DNA of 30,863 nt from Carex sylvatica (lineage: Eukaryota; Streptophyta; Magnoliopsida; Poales; Cyperaceae), in NCBI GenBank assembly GCA_964058845.1, contig CAXKVR010000510.1, positions 1 to 30,863 of the forward strand. The letters are read 5' to 3'. A model generated the notes under the pieces. It was not told the origin of the DNA. It saw only the letters and a list, made by a program, of their open reading frames with translations, and ran no database searches. The translations under genes and the position numbers were made by a program. This document shows positions 22,715 through 30,863 of this stretch, one piece after another; positions within the stretch are counted from its first letter, which is position 1, and the number at the start of each line of letters is the position of its first letter.

Positions 22715-23121
22715 GAGTTTGGCTAGTATAACATCAGTGTCATTTCAATCTATATAACACCAATTCTAAAATCTATTAAATCGACTTTAAACGACTAATT
22801 TAAACCGTTCAAACTAATTTACATTATGTGTGATGCGTTTACATACAAATTTTTTATATTTTTGAGTTATTTTAGTATCAAATTAAGTGGTAAAAATATT
22901 GAAAAATTAATGTATTAAAATTAACTTAAAAACTCACATATTTGATCGCTTGATCTAATACTAAATAAATTCAAAAAGTTATAAATTTTGCATGTAAACA
23001 CACAACTAATGAAGTAGATTGGTTTGAACGGTTTGAATTTATCGTTTGAAGTCGATTTGATAGGTTTTAGAGTTGGTGTTATATAGGTTGAAATGACACT
23101 GATGTTATACTAGCCAAACTC
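22715..23121. mobile_element. Mutator-like palindromic MITE with 9-bp target duplication
   Basis: A 407-bp element flanked by the exact 9-bp duplication TATAGTAAA (22706-22714 and 23122-23130). The terminal inverted repeats start GAGTTTGGCTAGTATAAC and are identical for over 30 bp. Pairing continues with few mismatches through about 200 bp of each arm, leaving almost no loop, so the whole element is nearly one palindrome. It has no coding capacity. The 9-bp duplication points to the Mutator superfamily. The well-preserved arms suggest a fairly young copy able to form a long hairpin RNA if transcribed. Confidence 0.9.
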
Positions 23122-23130
23122 TATAGTAAA

Positions 23131-23415
23131 TGATCAACAAGAAATAAGCACAGTATACATCCCCACATTTTTTTCTTATGCATGCAGAACTTACATTGCA
23201 TCTACCTACAAATAAACAACAATTACAGCACCGTCTAAATACATTGATGAACAAAAAACTTTCTGGTAAAAAAGGGCTATAAACGTCATTTGGCCGAAAT
23301 AAAATTAAGTGGCCTACTGCCTACAGACCCTGAATCCAATTATTGCATGCTTCTTATCATCAATAGAAAATGAGTTATCTATACTTGGTATGTATGTAGT
23401 TATTGTGGTACTATT
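23131..23415. other. Intergenic DNA between two inverted-repeat elements
   Basis: AT-rich, with no open frame or repeat that I can support. Confidence 0.45.
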
Positions 23416-24262
23416 AAGGGACAAGAGTAGGTGGAGATGCCGAAATTTTTTTAGTTAGCACCTCGAAAAATCATAATTAAACAATTATTATTCTAATCAC
23501 TACATTGCAAAACATACCACTCATAAATACTCAGTTGGCGCACAAAATTAGACTGGTTTACTGACTGAGAATGCGCACCAATTTGATGCGCATACTGAGT
23601 TGGCGCACTACCTTGTATAGGCAAGAAGAAATTGAGCAGTTTTAATTCATTCCATCAAAATCCTGTTTTTGTCCTTTTCTATTTATCATTTCTCCATCAA
23701 AGCACGACAAATGTTTTCCTCTTATTTTTTAATCCTTTTCTAATAGTACGACCCGTGTAGTGTAACAAGTCTCTAGAGGGGACCATAGAATGCTACACCA
23801 AATTATTTTAATTTCCAATCAAACTCCACAAACATGTAAAGGCAAAGGCTTTAAAAATTTGGTGTGCGAATTCAGTATGCACACCAAATTAAATCCGCAT
23901 CATCCTAGGTACCTGAGGTGCAAATAGTGAACCTAGATCATTCATTTCACTTGGCACAAATCTCAAATCATGCCCTCATAGCCTCAACAGCTGTCGGATT
24001 GAGTTTAGCTTAGATGAAATTAATCTGAGCCGTCCATTTTTATTAATTGCACCTCAGGTACCTGGGGGGATACGGACTCCACCAAATTGGTGCGCAGACT
24101 CCAGTCTACACACCGGTCTAATTTGATGTGCTGATTGAATATGTGTGGGTGGTATGTTTTGAAATTTGATGATTAGAGTGATAATTGTTTAATTATAATT
24201 TTTTGAGGTGCTAACTAAAAAATTTTCGGGTGGAGATGAAGGGGGTGCTAACACGAATTCGT
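23416..24262. mobile_element. Inverted-repeat transposon, arms about 150 bp, edges approximate
   Basis: The left arm (about 23440-23582) and right arm (about 24086-24240) are reverse complements with scattered mismatches. They share TTTTTTAGTTAGCACCTC, TAATTAAACAATTAT, CAAAACATACCAC and TGCGCACCAA. The interior has repeated GTTGGCGCAC/GTGCGCA words and a smaller element nested at 23894-24076. No clear target duplication was found, so the outer limits and superfamily are uncertain. Non-coding. Confidence 0.65.
23894..24076. mobile_element. Small MITE nested in the inverted-repeat element
   Basis: About 183 bp bounded by inverted repeats of roughly 30 bp (23894-23923 and 24047-24076) whose core AGGTACCTGAGGTGCAA is exact on both sides. 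The interior carries GAGCCGTCCATTTT, a word I associate with plant MITEs. The host element's arms lie on both sides, so this is probably a later insertion. No certain target duplication. Confidence 0.6.
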
Positions 24263-24760
24263 ATCACCTAAGGTAAAATAATATTTATGTTTGAATCTAG
24301 ACTGTCCAATCAGAACTGTCCACACGACTATTAAAGTAGCCAATGTGTTCCACCTCAGGCCGGATTGACCCGGATTCTGATAGGTTAGCCATAATCCAAA
24401 CTAAAATATTTTGTTGCTTCAGAGGAAATGGATTCCTGCTAACCCCCTCCTATGAAGTGATATTTTAGTTTTATTATCTAATTTTTTTTAATTTTTACAA
24501 CAAAAAAAAAAATATACTACTAGTTTCTTCTCATAAAATAAAATCACATGTGTATTTATCCAGCCTCCGATATTAGAGTTGTTGGAAACTTTGAAACCAC
24601 TATTCTCAATTTTTTGATTCCCACTGACCGTCTCCGGTGATAACATTTATTTTAAAGATATTGACAGAAGTAATTTAGCTTAATGCAGTGTACAACCATC
24701 AGGTATAAAATGAAAAAAATATATCATTAATGTGCTGAATTAAGTCAAATCAGCTTTAAC
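24263..24760. other. AT-rich intergenic DNA
   Basis: No gene seen; probably the distal upstream region of the calcineurin B-type gene. Confidence 0.4.
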
Positions 24761-24812
24761 TATATCTCGAAATGAGAAACATATATAATTTGAAGATCCA
24801 GGGCCTGAAGAA

Positions 24813-24829
24813 TAGGCCCAATGGGCCTA
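24813..24829. promoter_or_regulatory. Palindromic GGCCCA/TGGGCC (site II-type) element
   Basis: A 17-bp near-perfect palindrome, TAGGCCCAATGGGCCTA, lies 158 bp upstream of the start codon at 24987. Paired TGGGCC/GGCCCA words are the site II elements bound by TCP factors in many plant housekeeping promoters. It is symmetric, so it could act in both directions, but no divergent gene is seen to its left. Confidence 0.6.
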
Positions 24830-24986
24830 GAGAAAGTTCTTCTTTTCTTTTTGCTTGTAAAGCCCGCAGGCAGGAAATTCTTTGTTTCTTGGGAATAATC
24901 GGTAGACTTGTTCTTCTCTCTTCCCGGCCTCGCCAATCTCTCTTCCCCTCTTCCGACTGAGAAATTCTCAGCGGTCGCCAGCTCCG

Positions 24987-26534
24987 ATGGGCAACGCTTC
25001 TTCTATCCTGACTCAGTACGATATCGAGGACGTCCAAGAGCACTGCCACTACCTCTGTAAGTCCTCCTCCCAATAAGATTGATTCCGATCGGATTATATG
25101 TCACTGTGTATATGTGTTGCCATAGATTTAGCTGGTAGTGATGCACCAGTTCCCTTTACCGAGTAGCTTTGATCGATCTGCTTATGATAACATTTGATGA
25201 AGCCACTTGTCGTCACAGCTCGGTGAACAGAAGCATGTTATGGTATTGCATTGCAAGATTGTACTGAAATGCTGAATTATAAGTTGGTAGATGTTAAAAT
25301 TTAAAGCTGTAAAATGGTCGGATTTGTTACTACAACTAAAACCTAGTGCTGTCTTTGTTTTCAGTTTCTCAGGAGGAGATAGTGGCACTGTATAAGAGGT
25401 TTTGTCAGCTTGATCGCAACTCCAAGGGATACATTACCTCAGACGAGTTTCTCTCCTTACCTGAATTTAGCCTCAATCCTCTCTCTCAAGTATATTTCTA
25501 AGAACCCCTAAAATTTCTTTCTATTTTGGATGATAGGAAATCTCCAATTTTCAATCCCCTCTGCTAGCAGGTGTAGAACAGTACAAGTTCTTTATTATTT
25601 GTTTGCCCCGAAGGATTTCTATACCGGAGAGCTGATGGTTACTTCTTGAAAAGTATAGATATTTGAGTGTCTTTTACCACCAGTTTTTATTTTTTGGTTG
25701 AACTCTTGATTTTTCAGAGGTTAGGACACATGGTAGATGGATTGAATTTTAAGGAATTTGTAACGTTTCTCTCGCCCTTCAGCCAAAAAGCTACCATTCA
25801 GCAGAAGATTGAATGTAATGAACATATACTATAATATGTATATATAAAGATTCATTTAATGGGATTAATATTCTTTCTTTCCATTTTTAATTTTGGACTA
25901 ATGTTTGTTTTCCCTTTTTTCACATTTTCAGTGATATTCAGAGTTTATGATACTGATGGAAAGGGGAAGGTGACATTCAAAGATATACTTGAGGTGCTTC
26001 GTAATTTGACTGGTTCATTTATGACTGAGGAACAAAGGGAGGTAATAATTGTTCCTTTCTGCCCTCATATTTTGCTCTGTTATATTTATCTGTGGAATTA
26101 TATGGCCTATCTTGTATTATCCAAATTTATTCTTAAAATATGGTGTTTCTTATTGTTGTAAACTTGTAATTCATGTTCAAAACTCATTTTGTGCATAAAC
26201 AGATTTTTTTTATAGTGATGCATGAGCCATAGTTGTTAAGATTTGTTTTTTGAATGTGATACTCTTTAGCAAGTAGTGAGCAAGTTAATGAAAGAAGCTG
26301 GCTATGAGAGAGATAGTTCACTTTCTTTGGAAGATTTTAATAAGGTACTTGTAAAATACTTTCTTCACGACTTTACAAAGCTCACAACAAGCTTTTTCTG
26401 CTGTAATGTGCATACGGGTTTCAAAGTTTCTTTGGTTATCTGATTTGTGAAGATTTTTAAATATGTTTGTTTTTGTGTGTCAGATTCTGATCAATCCCAG
26501 TTTAAAGATGGAGGTTGAGGTACCGATAGACTAA
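24987..26534 (+). CDS. Calcineurin B subunit-like EF-hand calcium-binding protein
   Basis: A small calcium sensor related to the regulatory subunit of the phosphatase calcineurin. Six exons, 24987-25056, 25365-25489, 25718-25814, 25932-26041, 26270-26344 and 26484-26534, keep frame through GT-AG introns and give 175 residues, near the length of animal calcineurin B (about 170). The start MGNASS has Gly2 and Ser6, an N-myristoylation signal, implying membrane attachment. The EF-hand 1 loop is D40-N42-K44-Y46-T48-E51. The EF-hand 3 loop is D104-D106-K108-K110-T112-D115, with Lys at position 5 and Asp for the usual Glu at position 12. EF-hands 2 (near 66-80) and 4 (near 145-157) are degenerate, so calcium binding may be weak or limited to two sites. 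The tail MEVEVPID resembles the animal C-terminus. It is distinct from the CBL family, which is longer. Plants lack an obvious calcineurin A, so its partner is unclear. Confidence 0.9.
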
Positions 26535-28040
26535 AAGATATATCACCCCCATCTATCTCCAAATATGCACAAGATTTTTCCTTTTGTATTAATTAGGGCT
26601 TGCAAAAAAATATAGCTCCTTATTGAGAATAATTAGACTGTCAAAGTTGTTGTGGTTAATACTTGCTCTTGTTCCGCAACATGCCCAAGTCTCTTGTAAA
26701 TGGGATCAGTTTTCCTGTTATGAACAAAATCTCATTTATTGTATCTTGTAGTGCTCAGTAAATTTCTCTTTCCCTCTTTTTTTCATTGTTTGTACTTGTA
26801 AATTTTATAACATTTTATAATTTTCATGGTACATCAATCTTAAGATATTTTTACTACAGCAAATTATATTTAGACTTATGTATAGTTCTTCTGGAGCTAG
26901 TATATCTCTCTATAGAAATTACAGTTCCATTATGCTGGATACATTTGGTTGCTGTGGCTGTCGTCCTTAAGGCTAAGATGTGAAGGTTAGAGAAAGTTTA
27001 ATAACCAGCATTAAACAGTGCTGAAGAATGAATATTAAGTTAACAGTTTAACTATTAAATTAGTTTTTAATGTTACAATTCAGTTTAAGATATTCTTAGA
27101 AAAAAATAGACTATTAGATGAGTTGTATCCATTTTTCTAGTTTCTTCTACCGATCGAAATATATATGCAATCAATCTAATAACCTAAATTATTTTATTAT
27201 AATTTCTCTAAATAAAAAAAAATCTGAATTTTACCATGCATTGGATTCAACTTTGGATGGTCTGGTTAATTGGGGGACCCCCACATGAATTTTAGGACCA
27301 CAAAACAAAAGTTTCGATTGCGCCATGTGACCAACTGTAGTGTTTCAATCGCTAATAAGGTATTTCTGAAAAAAATGCACACCATCGTGCAAGTGCATAT
27401 TAATTGCATTCATAAATTTCAATGGCTAAAACCTGATGTTTTCATAAAGTTCGTATCTTTTTTTCCTTTCCTTTTCAGTTTATTTAATTCCGTTAAGATA
27501 GAATATCTTTCACCCCAATTGTCTACAACCAATTTAGCACAATGACAGAAACCCTGTTTTTTTCGGCAATTACCATTTTATTGTAATATAATTATTTAAA
27601 AGGTGGAAACGGAATATAACATTCATATATCTATAATTATCAATATCTCATAATTGCAAAAAAAATGATGCCATACAGATTCGGATGCTATTGTCTACTT
27701 TTTGTATGAGGATAAACCTTTATTATGTCAGATTTATTTATTATTTTCTTTTAAATTAATACCATCTATCCTTGTAGAATTTGTGTAAAATTGCACAAGA
27801 AGAAGATAGTGGAGATAAAATATTCCAAAATCCAAGACTTGAAAGAGAAACCATTTGTACAATTGCAAATCTTATATTTCTATTCCTCTCCAGTCGTTTA
27901 TTATCCAATCAAACAAACGATAATTAATAAAAATCTTTCCAAGCCTTACAGCTTGGCAATAAATCAGACAACTTAGTTGTCCAATCTATGTTAACTTAAC
28001 AAACAATAAGGATTAAGGGCCCTCAATTAACCTTGCTATG
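26535..28040. other. Intergenic DNA between convergent genes
   Basis: Holds the 3' ends of two convergent genes: the EF-hand gene from the left and the heparanase-like gene from the right. Short open frames at 26786-26983, 27270-27545 and 27791-27976 are AT-rich and unmatched. No clear AATAAA signal was fixed for either gene, and no RNA gene is seen. Confidence 0.5.
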
Positions 28041-30594
28041 CTACCTACAAGCTGGTGCATAGAAATAGGGAATATGTACAAAAACAATCGAGTATGGGGC
28101 AACCGTTATCGGCTGTGTGGCCTCTAATTCGATCGGCTCCAATTTGGGAATATTACCGCTCGAATCGATGCCCAAAATCTTGTTGTTTAATAGCATTGTT
28201 TGGCTTTGTATGTTGCCATCTTTAGGTGTCAAGTGATATTCTTCTCTTGTGAAACCCATAGCTCTTTCACCAAATCCCTTTACATGTTTGGTTTTTTTCT
28301 TGGAAGGCCTTTCATGTTGCTTTAGAGGTTTATACGCCTTGTTATTGGCTGAAATTGAGACTTCGGATGTCGTGTTGCCACTTAGGTTGATCAAAAGCAG
28401 AGTTATCCCTTCCTGAAATTTTTTTTTTTTTTAGTTTTTTTTGTTTTTCGAAAGTAATGATAGGTTTTGGAGATATATAAATTGTTGATGTTCAACTCAC
28501 CGATCCCTTTGCACAGTGTGCATATGCACGAATTTTTTCTGTTCCGCTTAAGTTTGCTTTGAGAACATTGTTCCCCATTAACCGATGCCATAAAAGAGCA
28601 CTGTATAAAGAACAAGAGATGAATTTATGGAATTTTCTATTCAATCCAGTTGCAAAAGGCATACACAGAGAAGAGGGGAGAACAAAGAGAAGAGAGATTA
28701 CCTATAATAATCAGGGTTTGGTGCAAATGTTGTTTTATTAAGCAAGCCATAATTCCCACCTACTAATGACTGTCGGCAATATGTCTTGGTGTCATACTTT
28801 GCTGACATCCCGAGTTGATCCAGATACCTGAATATTAACTAATTATCAGAATTGCCACATATTGTACTCACACACGCTATTACAACTATGATGATGATGA
28901 TGATCATCATCATAATCATTAAGAAATTTTTGTTGAAGTTTAGCTCACCAGAAGCTGAAGACAAATGAGTCACTGACAAGGTGGTGTCCACTGTTGTAGG
29001 CCCCACCAGCCTCACCGACCCATGCAACAGTAGAGGTCCCTTCATTTTTTAATATACTTTGAAGGTTGCTAAATGTGTTTGCTATTCCATCAAGATAACT
29101 CGGATCAAGGATTTTATCAATCAGATGATTATCAACACCTGAGATGATTACAATAATTAGGTCATAGTGACATGCTTGGTAATAATATGTTTACTGTTAA
29201 ACAGACCAAATAAACACTAATTTGCAATTGAAATATACCTACCTGGTCCGAGGTTATATATATGGTGAGTCATCACATCTAGTGAGTTTGGTTTTGTTTT
29301 GCTAACAAGCTCTGTAAACCAACTCGCATCAAAAAAGCCGCCTGGTGCTATTACCAATGGCTTTGTTTGAAACCCTTGGTACACTGTATCAACTGTTAAT
29401 TTTAGATTAATTACATCTGCAGCATATGTATCTGCATCTACTCGCGTCCCAACACCACTTCCAGAAAGTTCATTTCCTGTAAAACAAGTTGAACAATTTA
29501 GACATAAAAGGGTTGTGATTTACTTACTGTATATATATCAACTGCATGAATGGTTATGATTGTTTTTTTTTATTTTTATTAAAGGCAGTGGTACACCTGG
29601 CATCTCTTAGATGTTATTCTCGAGAATTGAATCCGCATCTCTCCGTAGAGAGATGGGGCTCGCGTCACTGCACTAAGCCCGCGGTTCCACGGTTATGATT
29701 GATAAATAATAAACAATGTTTATTAATTCATTTAATCAGATGTTTGGTAACTACTTGTTGTAGAAGGAATGGATAAAGTGTTAGTTGGGAAAGTGATATC
29801 TAACAAATGATTCTTGTGTTGTAAGATTGGGCCAGTGAGCCTGATATTAATGTTTTTCAGGTTTCTGGTAAGGTGGGGTCCAGCCATGCTGCTAGTGCTT
29901 AATCAAGCTGTTGTTATTTGACTTTTTGTTACTAGTATACCAAAATAGCCTAATGAACATGCTTTCATGATTTATACAAAGCTTTAAGAATTTTGGTTGT
30001 GGATAGGACCCAAGTAATTACCGGACCTGTTTTCATTCCAAATCACAAGTCATACATAACTTGCTATTATTTTGGTCAGATTTGTTCTAGCTCAATGCTT
30101 ACTTGCTCAGCACAAAATAATGCAACTTATAAGATGATTTACAATCTAACAGCACAATATTCTGAATTCAGAACCCAGCTTCAATACCAAAAAGCTAAAA
30201 CAGGTTCAAAGAATGATTGATCTCAAACAGGCCTTTATATTATAGTTATTTCTCATTGATGAGTTGGTAAGCAAACCGTTTAATTCCTCTTTTGGTAGCT
30301 GGTGTATAAGAGCACCACAAGTTACTCGTGATAATTGGTCTAACAAACCGATAAGAACTTTGATTTGATGTGTTCTTTTATGAAACCACTATTATCCTTT
30401 ATACGTGACCTTGAGGTTAGCAAACATGATTACAAGTTATCTCACCTAGTTCCCAACCATGGATCGTGTAACCCTTGTTAACCGTGTAGCGAATGAGAGA
30501 TGCCGCATTAGAGGAATCCCATGGGCCTCCATATGAACCATCAGGCATCGGTATCCGTCCATTTAGTGCATTTAAACCAAAGTATATCTTAGCT
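28041..30594 (-). CDS. Heparanase-like protein (GH79 glycosidase), 5' part outside window
   Basis: A family 79 glycoside hydrolase, related to plant beta-glucuronidases acting on wall arabinogalactan sugars; family members are secreted or vacuolar. Six exons in transcript order: 30594-30446, 29476-29243, 29138-28949, 28827-28702, 28600-28501 and 28412-28041. Frame holds at all joins, giving the last 390 residues of roughly 530-540. The start, with the expected signal peptide, lies beyond the right edge. The likely proton donor is the Glu after Asn in WELGNEL, which is formed across the first join. The likely nucleophile is Glu in WVGEAGGAYNSG (codon at 29011-29013). Other family marks are IAPGGFFDASWF, VMTHHIYNLGPG, LLWHRLMG, IRAYAHCA, TREEYHLTPKDG and the end APACR. 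The last exon has a Lys-rich stretch (KPLKQHERPSKKKTKHVKG) in a region that varies in the family. One intron holds a SINE. Reading is intact; probably functional. Closest by eye to Arabidopsis GUS3-type proteins. Confidence 0.93.
28894..28913. repeat. Palindromic ATG/ATC trinucleotide tract in intron
   Basis: A perfect 20-bp palindrome made of ATG repeats running into ATC repeats, extended on its left by two more ATG units (from 28888). It lies in an intron of the heparanase-like gene and is a simple repeat able to form a hairpin. Confidence 0.85.
29563..29690 (-). mobile_element. tRNA-derived SINE in heparanase intron
   Basis: About 128 bp, minus orientation, flanked by an exact 11-bp target duplication GGTTATGATTG (29552-29562 and 29691-29701). 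Read on the minus strand it starts GTGGAACCGCGGGCTTAGTG, with an A-box-like GGCTTAGTGCAG. A B-box-like GATTCAATTC lies about 45 nt further on, and the element ends in an A-rich tail (AATAAAAATAAAAAAAA) against the other duplication. This is the structure of a Pol III SINE. It is GC-richer than the intron around it. The family was not named. Confidence 0.82.
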
Positions 30595-30863
30595 CTGTCG
30601 AATCAAATAGAAATTTAAACAGAATTTCTTGAAGCTTCAGTACAATAGCAGTAACAGTTTTAATTTACAACCAGACAGATGAGTATAAATTTATTATTAA
30701 CCAGGAAAAAGGACAGTACTAAAATTATGGACCTTCATTTATGAAGATATGATGTAGCAAGTATGATAATAACTAATAAGCAACCGCCTCCCTTTGGTCC
30801 CCACCCAATCCTACTTGTATATATATAAAAAAAACAACCAAAATCAAACTGGTCTATCAAAAT
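30595..30863 (-). other. Intron of the heparanase-like gene, cut by window edge
   Basis: Upstream of the acceptor at 30595-30597 I find no further exon of the family on the minus strand, so this appears to be intron, with the preceding exon outside the window. Confidence 0.6.

Noticed and set aside
27270..27545. 91-codon open frame as a gene
   Set aside because: AT-rich, no recognised similarity, no promoter or splice context.
14677..30594. The three genes as one functional cluster
   Set aside because: A proton pump, a calcium sensor and a wall glycosidase have no known joint pathway; spacing and orientation look like ordinary plant gene order.

Overview
The window is nuclear DNA of a flowering plant, most likely a eudicot. 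The background is very AT-rich, the genes are split by GT-AG introns, and three conserved plant genes are present together with several classes of plant transposon. I cannot name the species. I see no operon, CRISPR array, prophage or other bacterial feature.

Layout. 1-2.6 kb is AT-rich intergenic DNA with inverted-repeat debris and a short CT-rich patch. 2613-5275 is a complete, fairly young, minus-strand Ty1/copia-type LTR retrotransposon of only 2.66 kb, with near-identical LTRs, a 5-bp target duplication, a primer-binding site and a polypurine tract. Its single gag-pol frame lacks nearly all of integrase and reverse transcriptase, has an unusual domain order and carries three stops. 5.9-7.9 kb is a degenerate array built on a motif like ATGAATACTTGCA. 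8.2-9.3 kb is a long foldback of nested inverted repeats. 10.25-10.55 kb is a decayed hAT-like miniature element. 10.6-14.5 kb is intergenic, with promoter-type motifs near 12.5 kb and a Mutator-like MITE at 13468-13868 flanked by a 9-bp duplication.

Genes. (1) 14677-20214, plus strand: a complete eight-exon type I vacuolar H+-pyrophosphatase of 763 residues, with a TATA box at 14543. (2) 24987-26534, plus strand: a complete six-exon EF-hand protein of 175 residues, the plant relative of the calcineurin B regulatory subunit, with an N-myristoylation signal. (3) 28041-30594, minus strand: the last six exons of a GH79 heparanase-like glycosidase, whose 5' end lies beyond the right edge. The first acidifies the vacuole, the second is a calcium sensor and the third is a secreted or wall glycosidase. 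They show no sign of acting as one system.

Between genes 1 and 2 lie a second Mutator-type palindromic MITE (22715-23121, 9-bp duplication) and an inverted-repeat element (about 23416-24262) with a smaller MITE nested inside it. A tRNA-derived SINE with an 11-bp duplication sits in a heparanase intron (29563-29690). Exon limits were read by eye from splice signals, frame continuity and family conservation. All three gene models keep frame through every junction.

No convincing new biological system was found. The most unusual items are the scrambled mini-copia element, the stop-free 3n intron beside the catalytic motif of the pyrophosphatase, and the repeat array and foldback between 5.9 and 9.3 kb.
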